From NCBI GenBank assembly GCA_015655365.1, contig JAATFE010000006.1, positions 1 through 11,897 on the forward strand: DNA of 11,897 nucleotides. The letters are read 5' to 3'. Below are positions 1 through 6,135 of this stretch, one piece after another. Source of the DNA: Terriglobales bacterium. Lineage in GTDB: Bacteria; Acidobacteriota; Terriglobia; Terriglobales; Acidobacteriaceae. A program made the position numbers and the translations under genes. Within the stretch, counting starts at the first letter, position 1; each line of letters begins with the position of its first letter. Below the pieces are notes generated by a model. The model was not told where the DNA came from and did no database searches. It saw only the letters and a program-made list of their open reading frames with translations.

Positions 1-20
1 GCTAACCAAATAGGGAGGTC

Positions 21-37
21 CCCCGGCTTTGCCGGGG
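21..37 (+). repeat. Left-end hairpin of the IS200-type element
   Basis: A perfect 7-bp stem (21-27 with 31-37) closes a TTT loop. In this superfamily such subterminal hairpins are the sites that TnpA recognises in single-stranded DNA, with cleavage a short way 5' of the left hairpin. That agrees with the inferred left limit at about base 6/7. The 5' arm can also pair with a second copy of its partner at 42-49. Confidence 0.65.
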
Positions 38-65
38 TGGCAGCCGGGGTTTGACATTTCAGGGA

Positions 66-128
66 GTCCATCCAGGAAACTTCTGATCGTGAGCCGCCAA
101 GCACACGAGGAGAAGAATCCGGATGGAC
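66..128 (+). promoter_or_regulatory. tnpA leader stem-loop covering the start codon
   Basis: GTCCATCC at 66-73 is perfectly complementary to GGATGGAC at 121-128, which contains the tnpA ATG (123-125). GG at 75-76 can extend the stem against CC at 119-120 with one bulged A. Inside the loop, CTTCT (80-84) can pair with AGAAG (111-115), which overlaps the Shine-Dalgarno AGGAG (108-112). The IS200 leader of enterobacteria is known to hide its ribosome site in a stem-loop, keeping transposase low. I infer the same role here; no folding energy was computed. Confidence 0.5.
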
Positions 129-554
129 GAGTATGACAGCTTAAGCCACACGAAGTGGGAGTGCAAGTACCACGTGATGTTTATCCCCAAGTGCCGCCGT
201 AAAACGCTGTATGTTGAGTTGCGGAAGCATTTGGGCGAAGTGTTCAAACGGTTGGCGGAGCAGAAGGAGAGCCGGATTGAAGAAGGCCATCTGATGCCCG
301 ACCACGTGCACATGTTGATCTCGATTCCGCCCAAGCACTCTGTCAGTCAAGTGATAGGGTTCATCAAGGGCAAGAGTGCGATCCACATGGCGCGTGTCTA
401 TGGGGAGCGGAAGAAAAACTTCGTAGGGCAGCACTTCTGGGCGCGAGGTTTTCTGGTGTCCACCGTAGGCCGCGAGGAGAGCGTAGTCCGGGAGTACATC
501 CGCAATCAGGAAGAGGAAGACCGGCGTTTGGATCAGCTCAACATGTGGAAGTAA
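123..554 (+). CDS. tnpA: IS200-type Y1 (HUH) transposase TnpA
   Basis: A 143-residue protein of the IS200/IS605 transposase family, which cuts and rejoins single-stranded DNA at the element ends through a 5'-phosphotyrosine link. The metal-binding HUH motif is H61-V62-H63 in PDHVHMLI. The catalytic tyrosine is probably Y125 in REYIRNQE, with Q129 one helix turn later as in the family. The N-terminal WECKYHVMFIPKCRR stretch (12-26) is the usual first strand. The length is close to enterobacterial IS200 TnpA (about 150 residues) and no frame damage is visible, so it may be active. The start at 123 has AGGAG ten bases upstream. Translation is probably limited by the leader stem over the start codon. 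It lies downstream of zwf and faces it tail to tail. Confidence 0.93.
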   Translation: MDEYDSLSHTKWECKYHVMFIPKCRRKTLYVELRKHLGEVFKRLAEQKESRIEEGHLMPDHVHMLISIPPKHSVSQVIGFIKGKSAIHMARVYGERKKNFVGQHFWARGFLVSTVGREESVVREYIRNQEEEDRRLDQLNMWK

Positions 555-557
555 CCT

Positions 558-627
558 GCCACCGTAAGGTGGCCCAACATCAACCGGGGCCGCGTTAGCG
601 ACCCCGCTCAAGCCGCTTTGAGCGGCT
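558..627 (+). repeat. Run of hairpins after tnpA
   Basis: Three successive hairpins follow the tnpA stop codon: 558-573 (GCCACC stem, GTAA loop, perfect), 586-605 (8-bp stem with one mismatch, GTTA loop) and 611-627 (7-bp stem, TTG loop, perfect). None is followed by a run of T, so they are not standard intrinsic terminators. They may shape the 3' end of the tnpA transcript or block read-through into the element. Confidence 0.5.
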
Positions 628-639
628 CACATCATAAGG

Positions 640-658
640 CCTCCGGCTTTGCCGGAGG
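640..658 (+). repeat. Right-end hairpin of the IS200-type element
   Basis: A perfect 8-bp stem (640-647 with 651-658) closes a TTT loop and shares the CCGGCTTTGCCGG core with the left-end hairpin. In this superfamily right-end cleavage occurs a few bases 3' of the hairpin. The inferred junction at 666/667 lies 8 bases downstream, within the normal layout. Confidence 0.65.
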
Positions 659-666
659 ATACTTAC

Positions 667-715
667 CAACGCAAACTCCGCTCCCCTACGCCTCCTCCCC
701 AAATCGTTTCTCCAT
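667..715. repeat. Decayed duplicate of the zwf 3' end (copy 1)
   Basis: These 49 bases match 886-936 throughout except for two single-base gaps. Copy 2 includes the last ten codons and the stop of zwf plus 20 downstream bases. Copy 1 lacks one base within the coding part, so it is out of frame and is a relic. Its left edge falls exactly at the right end of the IS element, so the insertion probably cut into or beside it. Confidence 0.8.
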
Positions 716-885
716 TAAAATGATGAGCCGGGTGCCGGGTGCCCCACCTTCGCCGCGTCTTTCTTTTTCCGGCTAAGGTGGGATAGCCCCATCTATCTAT
801 TGTTTTTTATGGCCGGGTTGTCCCTTGTCTCGTTTTCAAGACCAGGGAAAGCATTAACCCAAAACAGCCACGCTAACTCCGCTAA
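716..885. other. Non-coding spacer between the two zwf-tail copies
   Basis: These 170 bases between the direct repeats hold a GGGTGCCCC palindromic element (726-790), a T-rich stretch (800-809) and the start of a GCTAAC repeat (872-886). I see no convincing reading frame, ribosome site or RNA gene. Confidence 0.5.
726..790. repeat. GGGTGCCCC palindromic intergenic repeat, copy A
   Basis: GGGTGCC occurs twice in tandem and runs into CCCACCTTCGCCG (743-755), which pairs with CGGCTAAGGTGGG (770-782) with one mismatch around a pyrimidine-rich loop of 14 bases. The GGGTGCCCC head followed by a palindrome also occurs at 2533-2565 and 7112-7184. It lies 3' of zwf, but no U-run follows on the zwf strand, so it is not a standard terminator. 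Confidence 0.6.
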
Positions 886-902
886 CAACGCAAACTCCGC
901 TC
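872..902. repeat. GCTAAC(N)CC short tandem repeat next to the zwf stop
   Basis: GCTAACTCC is followed by GCTAACAAC and a variant, GCAAACTCCGCTCC, ending three bases from the zwf stop codon. The same 9-base unit follows the tkt stop at 3926-3957. In both places the coding-strand reading just after the stop is GGAGCGGAGTT. Confidence 0.6.
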
Positions 903-936
903 CCCCTACGCCTTCCTCCCCAAATCGTTTCTCCAT
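886..936. repeat. zwf 3' end, parent copy (copy 2) of the direct repeat
   Basis: These 51 bases are the intact counterpart of 667-715 and span the end of zwf and its stop codon (906-908). With GCTAAC at 881-886 in front they preserve what looks like the empty target site of the IS200-type element. Confidence 0.8.
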
Positions 937-2468
937 GCATGGCCGCGGCGCGCCAGCAGGTGGTCGGCGCACTCCGGCCCCCACGAACCCGCCACATAGT
1001 TGGGGAATTTCTCCGCGTTTTTCTCGGCCCAGGCTTCCAGAATTGGCGTATACAACGCCCAGTTGGTCTCCACGCCGTCGCGATGCGAGAACAGCGTCTG
1101 GTCGCCCAGCATGGCATCCAGCAGCAGCCGCTCGTAGCCGTTGGCGCTCGATTTGCCGAACGCCGCCTCGTAGTCGAAATCCATGTTGACCGGGCAGACG
1201 TCCATCTCCGGAGTGGTGGGCACCTTGGCGCCGAAGCGCAGCGAAATTCCCTCGTCCGGCTGGATGCGAATGGTCAGCAGGTTGGGCTGAATCACCTGGC
1301 AGGCCGAGCTGGCCGCGATCCGGTCGAAGATCAGCAACGGCGGCTGCTTGAACTGGATGCTGATCTCCGTGGCCCGCTTCTTCAGCCGTTTCCCGGCGCG
1401 CAGATAGAAGGGCACTCCTGCCCAGCGCCAGTTTTCAATCTCCAGCCGCACCGCGGCAAAGGTCTCGCTGTCCGACGTGGGACTGACCCGCTCTTCTTCG
1501 CGGTAGCCCACTACGTGCTGCCCGTTCACCAAACCCGCGCCATATTGCCCACGCACGGCGTTCAGCAGGGGTATCGTCGGAATCGCCCGCCACACCTTCA
1601 GCTTTTCCCGGCGCACACTCTCCGCCTCAAAGCTCGAAGGCGGCTCCAGGGCCACCAGGCTCAGCAGTTCCATCATGTGGTTCTGCACCACGTCGCGCAG
1701 CGCCCCGGCCTTCTCATAGAACGGCCCGCGGCCCTCCACGCCCAGCGTTTCCGCGGCGGTAATCTGCACGTGATCGATGTAGTTGCGGTTCCATATAGGC
1801 TCGAAAATCCCGTTGGCGAACCGGAAAACCAAGATGTTCTGCACCGTCTCTTTGCCCAGGTAGTGGTCGATGCGGAAGACCTGGTTCTCGTGGAAAACGG
1901 CGTTGACCTGGCGGTTCAATTCGCGGGCCGACTCCAAATCGTGGCCGAAGGGTTTTTCGATCACCACCGTCGCCGATCTCCGCTCGGTTTCCGCCATACC
2001 CTGTGCGCCCAGGTTCTCGACGATTGGGGCAAAGTATTCCGGCGCAGTGGCCAGATAGAAAATTCGTTTGTCCCCGATGCCCTTCTCCGCGGCAATCCGG
2101 TCTAACTCCGTTTTCAAGCCCGCATAATCGTCCAGATTGTCGAACCGGAGGGAGAAGTAGCCGATGTTTTTCACAAACTGTTCCAGCTTGGGGTCGCTCG
2201 CTTCCACTCCGCCAAACTCGACGATGCCTGCGCGCATATCGTCGGCAAACTCATCGCCCAGCGGCCGCCGCGCCACGCCCACAATCGCGAACCGGTCGGG
2301 CAGCAGGCCGGCCTGTTCCAGGTGGAAGAGCGCGGGCAGCAGCTTGCGCTTGGTCAGGTCGCCCGAAGCCCCAAAGATCGCCAGAACTCCCGATTCGGGA
2401 ATTCTCTCCTGACCTTTGGGAACCTGGGAAAGGTCCTCTGGACGCACATTCATCTGGATCGTCGTCAT
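906..2468 (-). CDS. zwf: Glucose-6-phosphate 1-dehydrogenase
   Basis: Cytoplasmic enzyme of the oxidative pentose-phosphate branch: glucose 6-phosphate plus NADP+ (or NAD+) gives 6-phosphogluconolactone. The 520 residues are normal for the family. Seen are the dinucleotide-binding GASGDLTKRKL (33-43), EKPFG (171-175), the signature RIDHYLGKE (199-207) with the Asp/His pair D201-H202, and the second catalytic histidine H264 in VVQNHM. The C-terminal domain ends with the usual LLLDAMLGDQTLFSHRDGVE stretch. The ATG at 2468 has a perfect AGGAGG ten bases upstream (2479-2484), which settles the start. It is the last gene of a tkt-rpiB-HAD-zwf series, but a 109-bp spacer with a strong palindrome precedes it, so it may also have its own promoter. 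Pgl and gnd, frequent partners, are not in the window. Confidence 0.97.
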   Translation of the reverse strand: MTTIQMNVRPEDLSQVPKGQERIPESGVLAIFGASGDLTKRKLLPALFHLEQAGLLPDRFAIVGVARRPLGDEFADDMRAGIVEFGGVEASDPKLEQFVKNIGYFSLRFDNLDDYAGLKTELDRIAAEKGIGDKRIFYLATAPEYFAPIVENLGAQGMAETERRSATVVIEKPFGHDLESARELNRQVNAVFHENQVFRIDHYLGKETVQNILVFRFANGIFEPIWNRNYIDHVQITAAETLGVEGRGPFYEKAGALRDVVQNHMMELLSLVALEPPSSFEAESVRREKLKVWRAIPTIPLLNAVRGQYGAGLVNGQHVVGYREEERVSPTSDSETFAAVRLEIENWRWAGVPFYLRAGKRLKKRATEISIQFKQPPLLIFDRIAASSACQVIQPNLLTIRIQPDEGISLRFGAKVPTTPEMDVCPVNMDFDYEAAFGKSSANGYERLLLDAMLGDQTLFSHRDGVETNWALYTPILEAWAEKNAEKFPNYVAGSWGPECADHLLARRGHAWRNDLGRKA

Positions 2469-2532
2469 GCCTGTTCAGCCTCCTGTGTTTTCTGGCGAAA
2501 CGCGCTACCGCAACTTGCCAACCTGCTAAAGC

Positions 2533-2565
2533 TGGGTGCCCCAGGTCTCGCTTCTGAGACCTGGG
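2533..2565. repeat. GGGTGCCCC palindromic intergenic repeat, copy B
   Basis: TGGGTGCCCCAGGTCTCG (2533-2550) leads into a perfect 10-bp stem, CCCAGGTCTC (2540-2549) with GAGACCTGGG (2556-2565), around a 6-base loop. The first 18 bases match 7112-7129 at 17 positions. It lies between the HAD gene and zwf and could act in the mRNA as a processing or attenuation hairpin. No U-run follows it on the operon strand. Confidence 0.7.
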
Positions 2566-2577
2566 AAACTGCAAATC

Positions 2578-3204
2578 TTAACCAACCGCTCGCGAAAGCA
2601 CTCCGAGCATCTCGAGTTCGTGTCGCAAAGTCTCCGCGCCCACAAACCGGATTGCCTTCATTCCGGCCTTGGCCGCGGCCTCCGCATTCTCTTCCCGGTC
2701 GTCGATAAATAATATCCGCTCTGGCGGCCGGCCCAAAATTTCCAGCGCCCGCTCGAAGATGACTGCATCCGGCTTGCGCAGCCCCAGGTAGCAGGAGCTC
2801 AGCGCCACCTGAAACAGCTTGCTCAGTCCAAATTGCCGGAATCGGTACTGGTTCGTCTCCCGCGCCTCGTTATTCAGCGCGCCCAACATGCATGTATGGG
2901 ATGCCGCAACTTCGCCAAGGATTCCCAGAGCCCCATTGGGCAGGGGCTTGGACTGGGCGCAAATGGCGGCAAAAAACTCGTTGGGGGAGAAATTGCGCGG
3001 CTCGTTGAAGACGGCCGCATCCAGGTAGGCTGCAACGGAGATTGCGCCCCGCTCCCAGGCGAGGTAGGGCTCCAGGTGGCGGGCCTCGAAGGCCGCGCAA
3101 TCCAGGCCGAACTTTTCCAGCACCGCCGCGCGTTCATGGTGGTCCCAGCCGTTGGTGAGCAGAACTCCGCCCACATCGAAGAGGATGACGTCGAAGGGGA
3201 ACAT
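2578..3204 (-). CDS. HAD-superfamily hydrolase, probable sugar-phosphate phosphatase (YihX-like)
   Basis: A 208-residue cytoplasmic haloacid-dehalogenase-fold protein, similar in length to E. coli YihX (199), a glucose-1-phosphate phosphatase. Motif I is FDVGGVLL with nucleophile D10; the usual second Asp is Gly12, as in YihX (DLGNV). Motif II reads GALNNEAR, with Asn111 where Ser or Thr is normal. Motif III is K144 in RKPD and motif IV is FIDD with D168-D169. The start at 3204 is preferred because GGAG lies ten bases upstream and the fold begins at once. Starting at 3297 instead would add 31 poorly ordered residues read through a strong hairpin (3262-3299). It sits between rpiB and zwf, so a pentose- or hexose-phosphate substrate is reasonable, but the substrate is not shown by sequence. 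Confidence 0.85.
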   Translation of the reverse strand: MFPFDVILFDVGGVLLTNGWDHHERAAVLEKFGLDCAAFEARHLEPYLAWERGAISVAAYLDAAVFNEPRNFSPNEFFAAICAQSKPLPNGALGILGEVAASHTCMLGALNNEARETNQYRFRQFGLSKLFQVALSSCYLGLRKPDAVIFERALEILGRPPERILFIDDREENAEAAAKAGMKAIRFVGAETLRHELEMLGVLSRAVG

Positions 3205-3261
3205 CGGGCCTCTGCTCCGCGCTTCCGCGCTGTGTCGTATTCTGGATTCGACCGCTCTATA

Positions 3262-3299
3262 CGATGAAGGGCACGGACGTTGGCCCGTACCCTTCATCG
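3262..3299. repeat. Strong hairpin between rpiB and the HAD gene
   Basis: A 15-bp stem with one mismatch (3262-3276 with 3285-3299) closes an 8-base loop. It lies 22 bases past the rpiB stop and 57 bases before the HAD start. Neither strand has a following T-run, so it is probably an mRNA stabiliser or a partial or Rho-dependent terminator rather than an intrinsic one. Confidence 0.6.
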
Positions 3300-3321
3300 C
3301 ACATCGTTCATGGGATCGGCT

Positions 3322-3801
3322 TTACGCCGGGTTCTTCGAGCCGTCGCCGCACTGGTACTTGGCCTCGATGGCCAGCACCTTGTTGAAGCGCCGCACAAAC
3401 CGCTCTTCCTTGGCAATGAACTTGGCGCCGACAAAAGCATTCACGCACTCGAAGGCCAGTGCCGAACCGATGATGCGCGCGCCCAGTACGATCACGTTCA
3501 TGTCGTCGTGCTCCACGCCCTGGTGCGACGAATAGGTGTCGTGGCACATGCCGGCGCGAATCCCCGGAATCTTGTTGGCGGCCACGCACACGCCCACTCC
3601 CGAGCCGCAAATGAGAATACCGCGCGGCGCATCGCCCCGCTTCAGCGCCAGACCCACTTTCTCGGCAAAGTCGGGATAATCCGATGGCTCGGCGTTATAA
3701 GCTCCCAGGTCGGCGACCTCGTGCCCGGCCTGAGCCAGATAAGCGCGAACCTCTTCCTTCAGAGGAAATCCCGCGTGATCGGATGCGATGACAAGTTTCA
3801 C
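3322..3801 (-). CDS. rpiB: Ribose-5-phosphate isomerase B
   Basis: Interconverts ribulose 5-phosphate and ribose 5-phosphate in the non-oxidative pentose-phosphate branch; cytoplasmic, in the RpiB/LacAB family. The 159 residues carry SDHAGFPLKEE (7-17, with phosphate-site D8-H9), the catalytic cysteine C65 in ILICGSGVGV, the AANKIPGIRAG anion-hole segment (74-84) and the HDTYSSHQGVEHDDMNV block (87-103). I place the start at GTG (3799-3801), giving VKLVIASDHAG read as MKLVIASDHAG, with AAAGGG a few bases upstream. A longer reading into tkt would have to be translated through the repeat spacer and antisense-like low-complexity sequence. It follows tkt by 161 bp, a spacer filled by nested inverted repeats, and is probably cotranscribed with it. 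Confidence 0.95.
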   Translation of the reverse strand: MKLVIASDHAGFPLKEEVRAYLAQAGHEVADLGAYNAEPSDYPDFAEKVGLALKRGDAPRGILICGSGVGVCVAANKIPGIRAGMCHDTYSSHQGVEHDDMNVIVLGARIIGSALAFECVNAFVGAKFIAKEERFVRRFNKVLAIEAKYQCGDGSKNPA

Positions 3802-3823
3802 AAATACCCTTTCTTTGGAAGAG

Positions 3824-3957
3824 AGCGGTGTTAGCCGCGCTGCGCACGTGTTAGCGGTGTTGGCAGAGCTAGCCGCATGGCATGATCGCATTGCCTTTTT
3901 GCTAACACGCCCGTCGCAACGGGCGGCTAACCCCGCTAGCCCCGCTAACTCCGCTCC
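3824..3957. repeat. Nested inverted repeats built from GCTAAC units in the tkt-rpiB spacer
   Basis: The outer arms 3824-3838 and 3923-3937 (15 bp, one mismatch) enclose perfect 9-bp arms 3847-3855 and 3901-3909 and a short hairpin 3908-3914/3919-3925 (7 bp, CGCA loop). The right side (3926-3957) is a tandem of GCTAACCCC, GCTAGCCCC and GCTAACTCC ending 5 bases from the tkt stop. The whole spacer could fold into a cruciform or a long mRNA structure between the two genes. Confidence 0.7.
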
Positions 3958-3962
3958 TTCAG

Positions 3963-5960
3963 TTACTTCACCAGCTTCTTGGCTCGGGCCGCAATGCTCT
4001 CCGCCCCAAAGCCCAGTTCCGCCATCGCCTTCGGACCCGGCGCGGAAGCGCCAAAGCGATCCAGTCCGACCACGTCGCCGTCCAGGCCAACATACTTCCA
4101 CCAGCCCAGCGTGGAACCGGCTTCGATGGCTACCTTGGGTACGCCCGGCAGCAGGACGCTTGCCTTGTACGCCGCCGTCTGCTCTTCGAAGACTCTCCAA
4201 CTCGGGAAGCTGACCACGCGCGCCCGAATGCCCTCGGCCGCCAGCAGTTTCGCGGCTTCCAGGGCCGGCCAAAGCTCGGAGCCGGCGCCCAGCAGCACCA
4301 CCTGCGGATTGGCAGCGTCCTCGATCACATAAGCGCCCTTGCTTACTCCGCCAAAAACGTCGTGCGCCGCCGGATCGAGAACCGGCAGGTTCTGACGGGT
4401 CAGCGCGAAGAAGCTCGGTCCCTTGCGTTCCAGGGCCAGCCGCCATGCCGCCGCCGTCTCGTTGGCGTCAGCCGGGCGGAAGTCCGTGAGTCCCGGAATG
4501 GCGCGCAGGCCGAGCAGTTGCTCCACCGGCTGGTGGGTCGGCCCATCCTCGCCCAGGGCGATCGAGTCGTGGGTAAACACGAACAGCGAATGCACCTGCA
4601 TCAGCGCCGCTAGCCGGATGGCCGACTTGGCATAGTCGGAGAAGACAAAGAACGTCGAGCCAAAGGGAATCAGTCCGCCGTGGGCGGCCATTCCATTCAC
4701 CGCCGCGCACATGCCAAACTCGCGCACGCCAAAAAAGACGTTGCGGCCGGCCGGGTCCTCGTGGAAGGTTGCGCCCGGCTTGAAAATGGTCTTGGTCGAA
4801 GAGGTCAAATCGGCCGCGCCGCCAAACAGCTCGGGAACCTGCTCGGCAATGGCGTTCATGATCGCGCCGCCGGCGTTGCGCGTGGCCTGCGGCTTGTCCG
4901 GCGCAAAGCTCGGAATCGCCTTCTCCCAGCCAGCCTTCAGCTCGCCCTTCTGGGTGCGCTCAAACTCCGCCGCCTGTTCTGGGAATGCCGCCGCATAGCC
5001 CGCAAACAACGCCTTCCACGCAGACTCGAACTCCGCGCCGCGCTTTTGCGCCTGGCGCCAGTTGGTCAGGGCATCCGCGGGTACGTAAAAGCTCTGCTCC
5101 TCGGGGAAGCCCAGGAACTTCTTGGTCGCCGCCACATCGGCTGCGCCCAGCGGCTCGCCGTGGCTCTTGTTGCTGCCCGCCTTGGGGCTGCCGTAACCAA
5201 TGATGGTGCGAATCGCGATGATCGACGGCCTGCCGGTCTCGGCCTTGGCCGCTTCAATCGCCGCCTCGATCCCCGCAATGTCATTGCCGTCCGCTACCCG
5301 CTGCACGTGCCAGTGATAGGCCTCGAAGCGCTTCAGCGCGTCGTCGGTATAGCTCAGGCTGGTGGGGCCGTCCAGCGAGATCTGGTTGTCGTCGTACAGG
5401 AAAACGAGCTTGCCCAGGCCCAGCGTGCCGGCCAGCGCCGCTGCCTCGTGCGAAACGCCTTCCATCAGGTCGCCGTCGCCCAACAGGGCAAAGGTGTGGT
5501 GATTCACAACATCGAAGCCGGGGCGGTTATACACCGCTGCCAGGTGCTTCTCCGCAATCGCCATGCCCACGGCCATGGCCAGGCCCTGGCCCAGCGGGCC
5601 GGTCGTCACTTCCACGCCGTCCGTATCGCCGCGTTCCGGGTGCCCCGGTGTCCGCGATCCCCACTGCCTGAAACTCTTGAGATCGTCGAGCGTCACATCG
5701 TAGCCGGAAAGAAACAGTGTCGAATACAGCAACGCCGAAGCGTGACCGTTCGAGAGCACGAACCGGTCACGGTCCGCCCACTTGGCGTGCGCCGGATTGT
5801 GTTTCATCAGCTTGTGAAACAGCAGGTAGGCGATGGGCGCGCAACCCAGCGGAGCGCCAGGGTGGCCGCTCTTGGCCTTTTCCACGGTGTCAACGGCGAG
5901 CAACCGCAGCGTGTCGATGGACAGTTGGTCGAGAGAGATTTCCGCGAGGCTGGAAGTCAT
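3963..5960 (-). CDS. tkt: Transketolase
   Basis: Thiamine-diphosphate enzyme that moves two-carbon ketol units between sugar phosphates (xylulose 5-phosphate to ribose 5-phosphate or erythrose 4-phosphate). The 665 residues match the full bacterial family length. Visible are SGHPGAPLG (31-39, H33), SNGHAS (70-75, H73), the diphosphate motif GDGDLMEG (161-168) with N192 of the Mg site, H267, the catalytic glutamate E414 in VREFGM (412-417), FTHDS (462-466) and DGPTHQP (472-478), all expected substrate or cofactor residues. The ATG at 5960 has AAAGGA 13 bases upstream, slightly long. It is the first gene of the minus-strand pentose-phosphate series and diverges from sodA across 457 bp, where its promoter must lie. 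A near-palindrome at 5998-6017 is a candidate operator. Confidence 0.97.
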   Translation of the reverse strand: MTSSLAEISLDQLSIDTLRLLAVDTVEKAKSGHPGAPLGCAPIAYLLFHKLMKHNPAHAKWADRDRFVLSNGHASALLYSTLFLSGYDVTLDDLKSFRQWGSRTPGHPERGDTDGVEVTTGPLGQGLAMAVGMAIAEKHLAAVYNRPGFDVVNHHTFALLGDGDLMEGVSHEAAALAGTLGLGKLVFLYDDNQISLDGPTSLSYTDDALKRFEAYHWHVQRVADGNDIAGIEAAIEAAKAETGRPSIIAIRTIIGYGSPKAGSNKSHGEPLGAADVAATKKFLGFPEEQSFYVPADALTNWRQAQKRGAEFESAWKALFAGYAAAFPEQAAEFERTQKGELKAGWEKAIPSFAPDKPQATRNAGGAIMNAIAEQVPELFGGAADLTSSTKTIFKPGATFHEDPAGRNVFFGVREFGMCAAVNGMAAHGGLIPFGSTFFVFSDYAKSAIRLAALMQVHSLFVFTHDSIALGEDGPTHQPVEQLLGLRAIPGLTDFRPADANETAAAWRLALERKGPSFFALTRQNLPVLDPAAHDVFGGVSKGAYVIEDAANPQVVLLGAGSELWPALEAAKLLAAEGIRARVVSFPSWRVFEEQTAAYKASVLLPGVPKVAIEAGSTLGWWKYVGLDGDVVGLDRFGASAPGPKAMAELGFGAESIAARAKKLVK

Positions 5961-5997
5961 GTTATGTGCAGTATCCTTTCATTCCTGTTCAAATATC

Positions 5998-6017
5998 CCA
6001 GTAAATCAATTCACTGG
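5998..6017. promoter_or_regulatory. Near-palindrome upstream of tkt, possible operator
   Basis: CCAGTAAA and TTCACTGG pair at 7 of 8 positions around TCAA, 38-57 bases before the tkt start. The position suits a repressor or activator site, but no known consensus was recognised, so this is a structural observation only. Confidence 0.3.
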
Positions 6018-6023
6018 CACGAT

Positions 6024-6135
6024 AGCGGAACCAGAGTCGGTCTATCCCGAAAGCACAGCGTTCAAGTTGACGCGACCATCAGGGAGCGGCGACCCTGCAC
6101 AAGACCCAACAGGACACAGAAACTCTGGTTCCGCT
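6024..6135. repeat. 112-bp element with perfect 14-bp inverted ends
   Basis: AGCGGAACCAGAGT (6024-6037) and its exact reverse complement (6122-6135) bound 84 bases. The first 46 bases (6024-6069) align without gaps to 9193-9238 at 32 of 46 positions, including a shared TATCCCGAA. It carries no gene, so it is either a MITE-like relic or a structured intergenic element. Confidence 0.6.

Larger units (their letters stand above)
7..666 (+). mobile_element. IS200-type insertion sequence (IS200/IS605 superfamily, tnpA only)
   Basis: The element holds one Y1 transposase gene between two subterminal hairpins that share the core CCGGCTTTGCCGG (21-37 on the left, 640-658 on the right). That is the end structure expected of IS200/IS605 elements, which move as single-stranded circles, have no terminal inverted repeats and make no target duplication. 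The outer limits come from an internal comparison. Bases 1-6 (GCTAAC) joined to 667 onward (CAACGCAAAC...) nearly recreate 881-895 (GCTAACAACGCAAAC), which looks like an unoccupied copy of the same site. That gives an element of about 660 bp inserted 3' of TAAC. There is no tnpB. The left limit rests on only 6 bases of flank, so either end may be off by a few bases. Confidence 0.75.

Noticed and set aside
51..56. TTGACA as a -35 box for tnpA
   Set aside because: A perfect hexamer, but nothing like a -10 box at 16-18 bases; kept only as a possibility.
742..785. Intrinsic terminator for zwf
   Set aside because: The stem is good, but on the zwf strand no T-run follows it, and a similar palindrome lies between genes in the same operon.
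939..2105. 388-residue open frame on the plus strand opposite zwf
   Set aside because: Antisense shadow of zwf with no recognisable domain.
3802..4446. Continuation of the rpiB frame far upstream, overlapping tkt, as a fused 374-residue protein
   Set aside because: The extra part is a frame shadow of tkt plus the repeat spacer, with no family likeness. A GTG with an upstream AAAGGG gives a normal RpiB length.
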